DNA from: Salinibacterium sp. TMP30
GTDB taxonomy: Bacteria > Actinomycetota > Actinomycetes > Actinomycetales > Microbacteriaceae
Assembly: GCF_038397785.1 (NCBI RefSeq)
Contig: NZ_CP151642.1
Coordinates: 2,108,001 to 2,172,000 of the forward strand
Direction: 5' to 3'
DNA: 64,000 nt
The number at the start of each line of letters is the position of its first letter. Positions within the stretch are counted from its first letter, which is position 1. The notes below the pieces were generated by a model, which saw nothing but the letters and a program-made list of their open reading frames with translations, made no database searches and was not told where the DNA came from. The translations under genes and the position numbers were made by a program. Below are positions 33,963 through 42,975 of this stretch, piece by piece.

Positions 33963-35057
33963 GTGAACTTCAAGCGTCTTGGCACCATCGGAGCCATTGC
34001 TATCGCAGGAACCATCCTCCTCTCCTCGTGCGCACCTGCTACAGACAGCGGCGACAACGGCGAGGCCCCGTCAGAGCTCTCCGGCACCCTTATTGGCGCC
34101 GGCGCATCGTCGCAGCAGTCAGCCCAGGAGGCCTGGGTTGCTGGATTCCAGACCGCAAACAACAACGTGACCGTTGAGTACGATCCCATCGGCTCCGGTG
34201 GTGGACGCGACACCTTCATCGGTGGCGGAAGCCAGTTCGCAGGCTCCGACCGCGCATTCAAGGACGAGGAAATCGCCGAAGACAACTTCGCTTCCTGCGT
34301 TCCCGGCACCGGCATCCTCGAGATCCCTGCCTACATCTCACCAATCGCGATCATCTTCAACCTCGACGGTGTTGACTCGCTCAACCTCGACGCTGCAACG
34401 ATTGCTGGCATCTTCAACGGCTCAATCACTAACTGGAACGATGATGCAATCGCTTCGCAGAACGACGGTGTAGAGCTGCCCGACCTCGCAATCACCGCTG
34501 TGCACCGCGCGGATGACTCGGGAACGACAGCGAACTTCACCGACTACCTGTCGGCTGCAGCTCCCGATGTCTGGACCGTCGGCTCGATCGAAACCTGGCC
34601 CACCGAGTTCGGTGGCGAGGGTGCTCCGCAGACCTCGGGCCTCGTTGACGCAGTAACCAACGGAACCGGAACCATCGGCTACGCTGACGCATCGCGCGCC
34701 GGTGACCTCGGAACCGTTGCCGTCAAGGTTGGCGACGAGTACGTTCCGTACTCCCCCGAAGCTGCAGCAGCAATCGTTGACGCGTCGCCATTCGCAGACG
34801 GCCGCGGCGAGACTGACCTCGCAGTGAACCTCGACCGTGCATCCGCCGAGTCGGGTGTTTACCCTGTAGTTCTCATCAGCTACCTGATCGCGTGCAACGA
34901 GTACGCATCAAGCGACGGCGTTGACCTGGTCAAGGGCTACCTCTCCTACATCATCAGCGACGAGGGCCAGAGCACCGCAGCAGACGCTGCAGGCTCGGCT
35001 CCCATCTCGTCGAAGCTGTTCGAGAAGGCACAGGCTGCGGTAGACGCAATCAAGTAA
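33963..35057 (+). CDS. pstS: phosphate-binding lipoprotein PstS (copy 2)
   Basis: 364 aa from GTG 33963 with GAAGGGA upstream. Lipobox TILLSSC followed by an acidic linker. Same phosphate-site motifs as copy 1 (YDPIGSGGGRDTFIGG, SDRAF, HRADDSGTT, TNGTGTIGYADASRAG), and the two proteins look near-identical over long stretches, so they are a tandem duplication. This copy carries its own PHO-box array and a hairpin after the stop, suggesting it is the main low-phosphate version, expressed above pstCAB (inference). Confidence 0.93.
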   Translation: MNFKRLGTIGAIAIAGTILLSSCAPATDSGDNGEAPSELSGTLIGAGASSQQSAQEAWVAGFQTANNNVTVEYDPIGSGGGRDTFIGGGSQFAGSDRAFKDEEIAEDNFASCVPGTGILEIPAYISPIAIIFNLDGVDSLNLDAATIAGIFNGSITNWNDDAIASQNDGVELPDLAITAVHRADDSGTTANFTDYLSAAAPDVWTVGSIETWPTEFGGEGAPQTSGLVDAVTNGTGTIGYADASRAGDLGTVAVKVGDEYVPYSPEAAAAIVDASPFADGRGETDLAVNLDRASAESGVYPVVLISYLIACNEYASSDGVDLVKGYLSYIISDEGQSTAADAAGSAPISSKLFEKAQAAVDAIK

Positions 35058-35073
35058 CACCCTGAGTCTGCTT

Positions 35074-35102
35074 CGACCCCGTTGCTACTGGCAGCGGGGT
35101 CG
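35074..35102 (+). terminator. hairpin between pstS2 and pstC
   Basis: CGACCCCG-TT-GC pairs with GC-AG-CGGGGTCG (8 bp plus 2 bp around a small internal loop). T-poor downstream sequence suggests partial termination, which would keep PstS in excess over the membrane subunits. Confidence 0.5.
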
Positions 35103-35156
35103 GGCAGACTTTCCTTTGGGCCGTGTGGATAATGCCGCTCAGAAATCAGCATGATC

Positions 35157-35198
35157 CAGCACCAACCAGCCACGACGCAGCACCAACCAGCCACGACG
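35157..35198 (+). repeat. 21-bp tandem duplication before pstC
   Basis: CAGCACCAACCAGCCACGACG is present twice end to end (35157-35177, 35178-35198) and begins a third time (CAGCAC). It lies in the pstC leader. Because 21 is a multiple of three, an upstream in-frame ATG at 35151 would encode a QHQPATT repeat, but the membrane protein proper starts at 35235. Confidence 0.85.
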
Positions 35199-35234
35199 CA
35201 GCACACCAAGCCAGGGATAAGGGATACTCGACAC

Positions 35235-36179
35235 ATGACCTCGACCGCGGCCCATCGTATCCGCGCGAAGCAGCGCCCAGGAGATCGCCTCTTCTCGGGC
35301 ACCTCACTCACCGCTGGCGCGCTCATCCTCGCGATCCTCGCAGCCGTCGCTGCCTTCCTCGTAGTTCAGGGAATCCCAGGTATTGTCGCAGACCCCGAAG
35401 AAACCACCCTGCTTGAGGGAACCAACTTCTGGGCCTACGTTGGCCCCCTAGTCTTCGGAACCCTGTGGTCTGCAGCCCTTGCGCTGATCATGGCTGTTCC
35501 CATCGCAATCGGCATCGCGCTGTTCATCTCGCACTATGCGCCCCGCCCGCTCGCTGCAACCCTTGGCTACATCATCGATCTGCTTGCCGCAGTACCCTCA
35601 GTGGTCTTTGGCCTGTGGGGTGCCAACGTTCTTGCCGTCGGAGTGCAGCCGTTTTATGCCTGGCTCGCCGAAAACTTCAGCTGGATCCCCCTCTTCGCTG
35701 GGCCCGCCTCGGGAACCGGCCGCACCCTCCTCACCGCATCGATCGTGCTCGCCGTCATGGTGTTGCCGATCATCACCGCCATTTGCCGCGAGGTCTTCCT
35801 GCAAACTCCCGTGCTGCATGAAGAAGCGGCTCTCGCTCTCGGTGCCACACGCTGGGAAATGATCAAAATAGCGGTGCTTCCCTTCGGCCGCGCCGGCATC
35901 GTCTCTGGTGCCATGCTCGGTCTCGGCCGCGCACTGGGCGAAACCATGGCCGTCGCCATGGTGCTCTCGGCATCTAACGTGATTACGTTCGATGTGATCA
36001 GCTCCATTAACCCCTCGACCATTGCCGCCAACATTGCACTGAGCTTCCCCGAGGCCTACGGACTCAACGTCAACGTGCTCATCGCAACCGGCCTCATCCT
36101 CTTCGCTATCACCCTGATCGTCAACACAATCGCGCGCTACATCGTCAACCGCCGCAAGGAATTCTCGGGAGCGAACTGA
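35235..36179 (+). CDS. pstC: phosphate ABC transporter permease PstC
   Basis: 314 aa, six membrane helices. The ABC permease EAA loop reads EEAALALGATRWEMIKIAVLP, followed by GRALGETMAVAMVLS. Start ATG 35235 preceded by AAGGGATACTC. Longer frame to 35151 carries the 21-bp repeat and lacks homology. It pairs with PstA in the phosphate channel. Stop overlaps the pstA start (TGATG). Confidence 0.92.
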   Translation: MTSTAAHRIRAKQRPGDRLFSGTSLTAGALILAILAAVAAFLVVQGIPGIVADPEETTLLEGTNFWAYVGPLVFGTLWSAALALIMAVPIAIGIALFISHYAPRPLAATLGYIIDLLAAVPSVVFGLWGANVLAVGVQPFYAWLAENFSWIPLFAGPASGTGRTLLTASIVLAVMVLPIITAICREVFLQTPVLHEEAALALGATRWEMIKIAVLPFGRAGIVSGAMLGLGRALGETMAVAMVLSASNVITFDVISSINPSTIAANIALSFPEAYGLNVNVLIATGLILFAITLIVNTIARYIVNRRKEFSGAN

Positions 36180-37261
36180 TGACCACCACAACGCCAGCGC
36201 GCCCCATCGAGAACGCCTACTCTGCAGGCCAGCTACCCCGCTGGGCGCCCCTAGTGATGCTCGTCAGTAGCCTCACCACCTTTGTCATCATCTTCATGTT
36301 TCTCCAGGCCGGTCAGCCCGCAAGCGAATTCAACATCGTTGGCGCTCTGCTCTTCGGAATCGTGCTCTACGCGGTTGTGCTCACCACCGTCTCACGGCTC
36401 GTTGAAGGCCACCGCCGCGCCACCGACCGGCTCGTTACCACCCTCGTGGCGCTCGCCTTCGTCATCGCGCTGTTGCCGCTGGTCTCGCTGATCTTCACCG
36501 TTGTCGTGAACGGTTCGGCCCGCTTCGACGTCGATTTCTTCACCCTCTCGCTGCGCAATGTTGTCGGAGAAGGTGGCGGCGCTCTTCACGCCATCATCGG
36601 CACCCTGCAGATGACCCTCGCCGCAACAATCATCTCCGTGCCGATCGGCCTGATGGCCTCCATCTACCTCGTAGAGTACGGTCGCGGCCGTCTCGCCCAA
36701 GCCATCACCTTCTTCGTGGATGTCATGACCGGCATACCCTCGATCGTTGCTGGTCTCTTCGCCTACTCGCTCATCGTGTTGTTCTTCGGCCCCGGCGTAC
36801 GCGTCGGAATCGCCGGAGCCGTCGCCCTCTCTGTGCTCATGATCCCGGTGGTAGTGCGATCGAGCGAAGAAATGCTGCGGCTTGTTCCCAACGAACTGCG
36901 CGAGGCCGCGTTTGCACTCGGTGTGCCCAAGTGGCTGACCGTCATGAAAGTTGTGCTGCCGACATCCATCGCCGGAATAACGACCGGTGTGATGCTCTCC
37001 ATCGCCCGCGTGATTGGTGAGACCGCACCGCTGCTGATAGCTGCAGGTTTCACCAACAATTTCAACTACTCGCTATTCAGCGACCGCATGCAGAGCCTGC
37101 CCGTGTTCGTCTACAGCTCCTACATTTCGCAGGGCACAGACGCCCAGTCCTACATTGATCGGGCGTGGGCCGGAGCGCTCACCCTCATCCTGATCGTGAT
37201 GGCACTCAATCTCCTGGCACGCATCATCGCCAAGATCTTCGCCCCCAAGACCGGTCGATAA
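36179..37261 (+). CDS. pstA: phosphate ABC transporter permease PstA
   Basis: 360 aa with about eight hydrophobic segments; the first three (residues ~22-110) form an N-terminal extension common in actinobacterial PstA. EAA loop: ELREAAFALGVPKWLTVMKVVLP; then VIGETAPLLIAAG. ATG 36179 overlaps the pstC stop by one base. Forms the channel with PstC. Confidence 0.92.
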   Translation: MTTTTPARPIENAYSAGQLPRWAPLVMLVSSLTTFVIIFMFLQAGQPASEFNIVGALLFGIVLYAVVLTTVSRLVEGHRRATDRLVTTLVALAFVIALLPLVSLIFTVVVNGSARFDVDFFTLSLRNVVGEGGGALHAIIGTLQMTLAATIISVPIGLMASIYLVEYGRGRLAQAITFFVDVMTGIPSIVAGLFAYSLIVLFFGPGVRVGIAGAVALSVLMIPVVVRSSEEMLRLVPNELREAAFALGVPKWLTVMKVVLPTSIAGITTGVMLSIARVIGETAPLLIAAGFTNNFNYSLFSDRMQSLPVFVYSSYISQGTDAQSYIDRAWAGALTLILIVMALNLLARIIAKIFAPKTGR

Positions 37262-37280
37262 CCGAAGGAAACCCTAATTC

Positions 37281-38060
37281 GTGTCTAAGCGCATCGAAGT
37301 CAATGATCTCGACGTCTACTACAGCAAGTTTCGCGCTGTGGAAGGTGTCTCGCTCACGATTGAACCCCGCACAGTGACCGCCTTGATCGGCCCCTCCGGT
37401 TGCGGCAAGTCCACTTTTCTGCGCACCCTGAACCGTATGCACGAGGTTATTCCTGGCGCCTACGTTGACGGTGAAGTGCTGATCGATGGCAACAACCTGT
37501 ATGCACCTGGCGTTGACCCGGTAAGCGTGCGCCGCCAAGTGGGCATGGTGTTCCAGCGCCCCAACCCCTTCCCCACGATGTCTATTCGCGACAATGTGCT
37601 TGCCGGTGTCAAGCTCAACAACACCCGCATCAGCAAGAGCGACGCTGATGACCTCGCCGAACAATCACTGGTGGGCGCGAACCTTTGGCAGGAAGTCAAA
37701 GAGCGGCTCGACAAGCCCGGATCGTCACTGTCTGGCGGGCAGCAGCAACGACTCTGCATCGCCCGCGCTATCGCGGTGAAGCCCGACGTTGTGCTGATGG
37801 ACGAGCCGTGCTCGGCCCTCGACCCCATCTCCACTCTGGCCATTGAGGACCTCATCGAGGAACTCAAACAGGATTACACGATCGTGATCGTGACCCACAA
37901 CATGCAGCAGGCATCACGCGTCTCCGACCGCACAGCTTTCTTCAACATTGCCGGAACCGGTGCGCCAGGCAAGCTCATCGAGTACGACGACACCACCACG
38001 ATCTTCTCGAACCCGGCCATCCAGTCAACAGAAGACTACGTATCGGGCAAGTTCGGCTAG
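37281..38060 (+). CDS. pstB: phosphate ABC transporter ATPase PstB
   Basis: 259 aa: Walker [11 protein letters not shown]-loop [10 protein letters not shown] (the PstB-specific Q-R-P-N-P-F), signature [14 protein letters not shown], Walker [17 protein letters not shown] and H-loop VTHNMQQA. Starts at GTG 37281 with AAGGAAACC upstream. Last gene of pstSCAB; a hairpin follows at 38085. Confidence 0.95.
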   Translation: MSKRIEVNDLDVYYSKFRAVEGVSLTIEPRTVTALIGPSGCGKSTFLRTLNRMHEVIPGAYVDGEVLIDGNNLYAPGVDPVSVRRQVGMVFQRPNPFPTMSIRDNVLAGVKLNNTRISKSDADDLAEQSLVGANLWQEVKERLDKPGSSLSGGQQQRLCIARAIAVKPDVVLMDEPCSALDPISTLAIEDLIEELKQDYTIVIVTHNMQQASRVSDRTAFFNIAGTGAPGKLIEYDDTTTIFSNPAIQSTEDYVSGKFG

Positions 38061-38084
38061 CGAACCGCCTGAGCACCACAGAAC

Positions 38085-38111
38085 AGCCCCCGCGCCAATT
38101 GGCCGGGGGCT
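38085..38111. terminator. terminator after pstB
   Basis: AGCCCCC-GCGCC-AATT-GGCC-GGGGGCT forms a strong stem between the convergent pstB and DyP genes; ACTCTGTTT follows on the plus strand. Confidence 0.8.
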
Positions 38112-38138
38112 ACTCTGTTTATGCGGAGCTCGCGCAGA

Positions 38139-39413
38139 CTAAAACAGGGTGTCTCCGATATAGCCGCCCTTGAGGCAACCCGGAGGGATCGCGAAGACTG
38201 CCGAGCCGACCGGGGTTGTCCACGTGTTGAGCAGGTCGAGCGTATCGAGAGCTTTCTGCACGGGAACGAACTGTCGATCGACATCCGCCTGAAAACTCGC
38301 AAAGAGTAGACCCGAGTTCGAGACACTGGAATCGCCCGCGAAAACCGTGTCGTCGTAGTTGTAGCCACGACGATACATTTTCGTTCCATGGGCACCATCT
38401 TTGGCGCGACGCACATGCGCGAACGCCGGGATCACGGGGAACCCTAGGCGATCCTTCGCTTCGAGGTCGGGCAGGTCAGTTTCTGCTGTGCCCGTGAGCG
38501 GTGCCCCTGTGCTGAGAGTGCGACCGATGGTCTCCTCGCGCCCCGGACGGTCGATCTTGTCCCAGCCATCGAGATCCATGGCGATGCGGCGCAGCACAAA
38601 ACTTGTACCACCCTGCAACCATGACGGCACATCGGTGCTCCACACCGTGTCATCAAACTCACTAGTGCCCGGAGCCGGGTTTGCCGAACCGTCAACCTGA
38701 CCGAAAAGGTTGCGCATAGTAGTTGCCGGATTCTCGGCGCCAGCAGCACGACGAAACCCGCTCTGCGTCCACCGTGGAACAGCAAAGCTGCGCGAATCCT
38801 TCACCAGCATGCGGGTTGCGTGAGCGACCGTCAGTGGATCATTCGCCGCGATCTGCAACAACAGATCACCATCACAATAGGCCGAATCGAGTTGGTCAAC
38901 GCCGAATGCCGGAAGCGGGCGCAACCATTCAGGCCCGCTTGCGCCGGCGAGTTCAACGATCCGCGGACCAAAGCCGAACGTGACGGTGAGTTGAGCCGGG
39001 ATGATCGCAAGTTCGGGCTCTGAGTCAGCGAGGGCTGGTTGCCCCGCCGTGAGTCGTGCTGCGTCGTCAGTGAGCACCATCATCAGGCGCCGCAATGCCG
39101 CCCCGTCAACCTCAGGCTGCAGATTAAAGGCGATAAATATCGCGTGTGACTGAGCCGGGGTGGCAATACCCGCTTGATGCTCGCCGTAGAACGGCACTGC
39201 GCCGTCGAAGGCTGGCTGTGGGGTGAAAGTAGCAGCATCGTGCACTGCAGTGGCGTCGGTGCTGCCCGACGGCGCGACCACTGACGGTGCTTCGGCGATC
39301 GACGCAATGCCCGCAGCTCCGGCCGCGCCGGCGCCTGCCGCGGCGGCACCTCCCCAGAGAAGGTGCCGCCGCGTGAGTCCACGCGAATTGTCTGGCTCGT
39401 GTGGTTCAGACAA
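38139..39413 (-). CDS. efeB: DyP-type peroxidase, EfeB-like, Tat-exported
   Basis: 424 aa. N-terminal twin-arginine signal (LTRRHLLWGG followed by an Ala/Gly-rich helix). Heme-site features of DyP: the G-x-x-D-G motif in FGQVDGSANP and the late YNYDDTVF with distal residues, ending GCLKGGYIGDTLF. DyP enzymes use peroxide to oxidise varied substrates, and EfeB removes iron from heme or oxidises Fe(II). The TTG start (39413) directly follows the stop of the copper chaperone gene, so the genes are translated together. No EfeU/EfeO is next to it, so an EfeB-specific role is uncertain. Confidence 0.88.
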   Translation of the reverse strand: MSEPHEPDNSRGLTRRHLLWGGAAAAGAGAAGAAGIASIAEAPSVVAPSGSTDATAVHDAATFTPQPAFDGAVPFYGEHQAGIATPAQSHAIFIAFNLQPEVDGAALRRLMMVLTDDAARLTAGQPALADSEPELAIIPAQLTVTFGFGPRIVELAGASGPEWLRPLPAFGVDQLDSAYCDGDLLLQIAANDPLTVAHATRMLVKDSRSFAVPRWTQSGFRRAAGAENPATTMRNLFGQVDGSANPAPGTSEFDDTVWSTDVPSWLQGGTSFVLRRIAMDLDGWDKIDRPGREETIGRTLSTGAPLTGTAETDLPDLEAKDRLGFPVIPAFAHVRRAKDGAHGTKMYRRGYNYDDTVFAGDSSVSNSGLLFASFQADVDRQFVPVQKALDTLDLLNTWTTPVGSAVFAIPPGCLKGGYIGDTLF

Positions 39414-39983
39414 TTATTCGTTCATCTCCATGTCGCCATCCATGTCGCCATCCATGTTCGTGCCGCTGCCGCCCTCATAGTTTTCGTTGGCGCCGGAGTA
39501 GTCCTTAGCGGGCGCTGTGACCTCAAGGGTGCTGCCGTCATCGAGTGTGAGAGTGAGCGTCACGTCATCTCCCGCAAGAATCGGGTCAGTGACACCCATG
39601 ATCATGATGTGGTTTCCGCCAGGTTCGAGCATGAGCGATCCGCCTGCAGGAATCACGAAGCCGCCATCGATGGGGCGCATCACCATTTCGCCGGCATCGT
39701 TTTCGACTGTCTCATGCAACTCGGTCATGTCTGAAACAGACGTGGATACCGAGACCACCGTGATGTCGCGGTCGGTGGGGTTCTCGATCATGCCAAAGGC
39801 CGCCGTCATGCCGCCGTCGACAGCCTTTACCCACATGTCGCTCGTGGTGAGCGTGGTTGCCGCGGATTCGACAGCTGCAGTGTCATCTCCGTCACTTGAT
39901 GCGGTGGTCGAGCATCCGGTGAGCGCAAGTGCACCCGCCGCCAGCACGGCAAGGATACGGAACTTGTTGAGTGTGTTGTTCAT
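39414..39983 (-). CDS. PCu(A)C copper chaperone lipoprotein
   Basis: 189 aa from ATG 39983. Lipobox ALALTGC. The PCu(A)C domain carries the copper ligands His in MTELHETVEND, Met in EMVMRPIDGG and the H-x-M in NHIMIMG. The C-terminus is a Met/Asp-rich tail (MDGDMDGDMEMNE) that may bind metal. These proteins bring Cu(I) to cytochrome oxidase CuA/CuB sites. Lies between a CopC-domain gene (7-base gap) and the DyP peroxidase. Confidence 0.88.
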   Translation of the reverse strand: MNNTLNKFRILAVLAAGALALTGCSTTASSDGDDTAAVESAATTLTTSDMWVKAVDGGMTAAFGMIENPTDRDITVVSVSTSVSDMTELHETVENDAGEMVMRPIDGGFVIPAGGSLMLEPGGNHIMIMGVTDPILAGDDVTLTLTLDDGSTLEVTAPAKDYSGANENYEGGSGTNMDGDMDGDMEMNE

Positions 39984-39990
39984 CTGTGTC

Positions 39991-40569
39991 TTACTTCTTT
40001 CGTTGAGTGAGGAACCATCGCGTGGCGATGGCTCCGGCAAAAAGGGCGATGCCAATTGCGGCACCAATGAGGGTGGTAACTAGCAGTGGGCTCAGCACTG
40101 GTGCGCTTGAGCCGTCTGCGGGGGATGATGTGGCGGCGTCTGCCTGTTCCGCCGCTGACTCCTCGAGACCAAACGTCGCCCCGGGAGTCTCGCGACCGAC
40201 CGCAAACTCGAAGACACCAGAAATCGGGTGCCCATCGCTGGAGACCACACGCCACCGCACCTGATAGCTGCCCTCGGGCAGTTCCGGCAGCAGCGGCTGT
40301 GTGGCGGTGCGGCGGTCCACTTGGAGTGGGCCGCTCACCCAGTCGGTGCCGTCCGCATCCACCACCATTGCCAGTTGGGTGATATCCATAAGGTCGTCCG
40401 TGAACTCAAGTGTGATCGCGTCGGGGGAAACCTCGACGACCTCGTTTTCGTTCGGAAACTGCCCAATGATCTGATCGTGAGCGGATGCCGCCAGCGGCGC
40501 CCCCACAAGGAGCACAGCAGCAAGCAGGGCCGCCCCCACGATCCGCGCGAAGGTACGCAAAAACGTCAT
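39991..40569 (-). CDS. CopC-domain copper resistance protein with C-terminal membrane helix
   Basis: 192 aa. Signal peptide ending ASAHDQ, so the mature chain begins at His, the first Cu(II) ligand of CopC. CopC beta-sandwich with LEFTDDLMD and RWRVVSSDGHPISGVFEFAV (conserved D-G-H-P). A Ser/Ala linker and one membrane helix (LLVTTLIGAAIGIALFAGAI) end the protein, as in actinobacterial CopC (YcnJ/YobA-like). ATG 40569. Binds copper outside the membrane. Confidence 0.88.
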   Translation of the reverse strand: MTFLRTFARIVGAALLAAVLLVGAPLAASAHDQIIGQFPNENEVVEVSPDAITLEFTDDLMDITQLAMVVDADGTDWVSGPLQVDRRTATQPLLPELPEGSYQVRWRVVSSDGHPISGVFEFAVGRETPGATFGLEESAAEQADAATSSPADGSSAPVLSPLLVTTLIGAAIGIALFAGAIATRWFLTQRKK

Positions 40570-40682
40570 CTGAGTTGTCAGCTTTCTGTGGTCATTGCGG
40601 GGTGCCTGAGGCGACCGCCAATGGCGGCGCGCACGCACGACCGCACAGCCGATGACTTTCTGCCATCGAACTGCGGAGAGGG

Positions 40683-41285
40683 TTAGGAGAAGACCGCTGC
40701 TGCGATCGGTGGCCCTCGTCTGCTGACAACAGAACGTAATGAGTGAAGAGTTTCGGCGATCGCGCCCCAGTGCAAGACCAGGGTGGCGGGTGCACGACGG
40801 ATGCTGACGGGTGCGACGCCTGAGACCAGCACGCGCCGAATCTGGCGGCGTGCACTCGCAACAATTGCGTTGAGGGCTGCGACGCCTTGGCGCAACGCAA
40901 CAATGGTGACGACGGCAGCGATAGCGTGCCCGGCCGTCATGGGTACCGCCCCGTGTGCACCGTGGTTGACGGCGCCCGTCGCAACAGTGAAGGCAACATC
41001 GTGGTGTCCGGTGCTGGAGGCGATGACATTGCCGGCATTGCCGATGACGGCGAACACGGTATGGAAGAAGGTTTGGGCGATGGTGACGGCGATTGCTACT
41101 CGCGGCAGCGACATCCGTTTGCCGACGAGGGGGATGCTGACGAGTGTGGCGAAGGCCAGAGCGAGAGCCAGAGCGACCCCGCTGGGGGCGTTGCCGCCGC
41201 CGAAGACGTGCGCGAGCACAGCGACGAATACCGAGAAGGCAGCAATCAACAAGCCACGGAGAACTTGGGTTCCCCTGCTGACCAT
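40683..41285 (-). CDS. His-containing multi-pass membrane protein next to copper genes
   Basis: 200 aa, about four membrane helices (residues ~8-27, 35-52, 60-80, 112-132), with a His-rich external loop STGHHDVAFTVATGAVNHGAHG that could bind metal. ATG 41285 has GGGGAGCG upstream. I recognise no named family. It lies between the sigK/rskA genes and the CopC gene on the same strand and is probably in the same transcript. Role in copper handling is inferred from position and His content. Confidence 0.65.
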   Translation of the reverse strand: MVSRGTQVLRGLLIAAFSVFVAVLAHVFGGGNAPSGVALALALAFATLVSIPLVGKRMSLPRVAIAVTIAQTFFHTVFAVIGNAGNVIASSTGHHDVAFTVATGAVNHGAHGAVPMTAGHAIAAVVTIVALRQGVAALNAIVASARRQIRRVLVSGVAPVSIRRAPATLVLHWGAIAETLHSLRSVVSRRGPPIAAAVFS

Positions 41286-41336
41286 GATCGCTCCCCTAGT
41301 GTGTGCGCTTCTCCGCGATGGAGGCTCGCTCTTAGT

Positions 41337-42137
41337 TTAGGCGCTCTCGAAGACGACTATCGGCTCGGTGGTTGGCGCATCCGATCCGCCCTTGGGTTCG
41401 ATCGTGACACCGACAACATCGCCGGGGGCCATTTCACCTTCGAGCACACGCCAGGTCGTTCCGTCTTCGGATGCGTTCATGAGACCGGCTGGGCGGGCAC
41501 CGGCACTGTCGATGTACCACAGTGCGTACACCTGGTCAGCGGAAAGCTGCTCAAGCCCATCAAAGATGACGACAGAGGAACTGAGTTCCTGTGACCACAC
41601 AAACGTGGCTGTGGCGCCACCGGTGACCGTTGAGACGAGTCTCTGTGAGTCGCTTGCCGCGTTGATGGCTACAAGCTGGTCGGCCTGTTGGGCTGCGAAG
41701 CTTGTCTCCTGAAGCGACGTGCGGCCGATGGAGTCAGCAACAACGCCTCCGGCGACGATCAGGGCAATCGCCGCGGCGACTGCTGCGAGTGCGGTAGCGG
41801 GGCGAGTGAACCAACGCGCCTGAGCCTTGGCCTCGGCGGATGATGTCGGCTGCTGTGCCGAAGCGGTGGCTGCGTCATCCACGGTCTCGACTTCGCGAGG
41901 AAGCTGAGGGGTCTGCGCAATCATTGCCATGAGGTTGGCTTTGAGCGCGGGCGGTGGTGTGACCGGGTCAATGGCCATGCCGAGAGCTACGGCGGTGTCA
42001 GAAAGTTCTGTGGTTTCGGTGCGGGTTTCACCAGATTTCGCGAGGTGCGCTTCGAACGCTGCGCGCTCCTCTTCGGTGAGGGCGTTGAGTGCGTAGGCAC
42101 CGGATTGTGCTGCGAGGTCGTCGTTGCGGGCGGTCAT
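41337..42137 (-). CDS. rskA: anti-sigma-K factor RskA
   Basis: 266 aa. N-terminal cytoplasmic anti-sigma domain starting DLAAQSGAYALNALTEEER, single membrane helix at about residues 112-132 (ATALAAVAAAIALIVAGGVV), then the extracellular anti-sigma-K beta domain with YALWYIDSAGARPAGLM and GDVVGVTIEPKGG. Overlaps sigK by 4 bases. It holds SigK inactive at the membrane until regulated proteolysis releases it (known in mycobacteria). Confidence 0.9.
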   Translation of the reverse strand: MTARNDDLAAQSGAYALNALTEEERAAFEAHLAKSGETRTETTELSDTAVALGMAIDPVTPPPALKANLMAMIAQTPQLPREVETVDDAATASAQQPTSSAEAKAQARWFTRPATALAAVAAAIALIVAGGVVADSIGRTSLQETSFAAQQADQLVAINAASDSQRLVSTVTGGATATFVWSQELSSSVVIFDGLEQLSADQVYALWYIDSAGARPAGLMNASEDGTTWRVLEGEMAPGDVVGVTIEPKGGSDAPTTEPIVVFESA

Positions 42138-42742
42138 GATGCCACCCCCAATTCGTCGCGTAGGCGGATCATTCCATCACGTAGTCGGGTTTTGACAGTG
42201 CCGACAGGAACCTTGAGCATGGTCGCCACCTCACTGTGGCTATAGCCGCCGTAATACGCAAGGGAGACAGCTTGGCGCTGGAGTTCTGTCAGTCGGGACA
42301 TGGCCTTCTCTACCCTTTCGTGTTCGAGTCGGACTTCTATGGTTTCTGAAACGTGATCGTAGTCCGGGTTGTGATCACGGATGCCGATGCGCACATCGCG
42401 GTCGCGGGACGACTGCGAGGAGCGCACACGGTCAACACTTCGGCGGTGCGCCATGGTGAGAATCCAGCTCACGGCGGCCCCCTTATTCGCATCGAATCGG
42501 GTTGCGGTTTGCCAAATCTCAAGAAAAATTTCTTGCGTCACTTCTTCAGATTGCGAATGGTCGCGCAGGAGCCTCTTGACGAGTCCGAAAACTCGGGGGG
42601 CCAGTTGGTCGTAGAGCTCGCTGAATGCGGCTTGGTCACCGGTGGCGACACGCTCGAGCAGATCTTGTGGGGTCGAGACAGACGCTCCCGGATCTTCGGG
42701 GTGCGCGCTGACATCAGCTTCACGAGACATAACTACCAGCAT
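42134..42742 (-). CDS. sigK: ECF RNA polymerase sigma factor SigK-type
   Basis: 202 aa ECF factor: region 2 with DQAAFSELYDQLAPRVFGLV and EVTQEIFLEIWQTATRFD, region 4 with LTELQRQAVSLAYYGGYSHSEVA then VPVGTVKTRLRDGMIRLR. ATG 42742 has AGAGG at a good distance; ATG 42730 is four codons in. Start/stop coupling to rskA supports SigK/RskA identity. The regulated genes probably include the downstream copper/peroxidase genes on the same strand (inference); SigK in M. tuberculosis is redox-sensitive. Confidence 0.9.
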   Translation of the reverse strand: MLVVMSREADVSAHPEDPGASVSTPQDLLERVATGDQAAFSELYDQLAPRVFGLVKRLLRDHSQSEEVTQEIFLEIWQTATRFDANKGAAVSWILTMAHRRSVDRVRSSQSSRDRDVRIGIRDHNPDYDHVSETIEVRLEHERVEKAMSRLTELQRQAVSLAYYGGYSHSEVATMLKVPVGTVKTRLRDGMIRLRDELGVAS

Positions 42743-42975
42743 GACAGGTTCCTCTGATCCTTCATCGCAGATTTGTGGTTCAGTAGCGAAGTTTCAGGCA
42801 GTGGATGCGGGGCTAGCGATGGGTTTCGCCAGTTGCTTTCACTGGTCGGTAATTCGGTGCGCTGCCCCGATCGGTTTGGTCGGTGCACGGCCTGCACTAA
42901 CGAAAGTCGCTCGAACTGCGGAGGGAACGAGTGAGGAACTCCGCGAGGGGCGAATAATCGCCGCCGCGTGGGCGC

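Noticed and set aside
42743-42850. SigK-type promoter before sigK
   Set aside because: A CCATCG at good distance exists on the minus strand but no matching -10 box at the right spacing.
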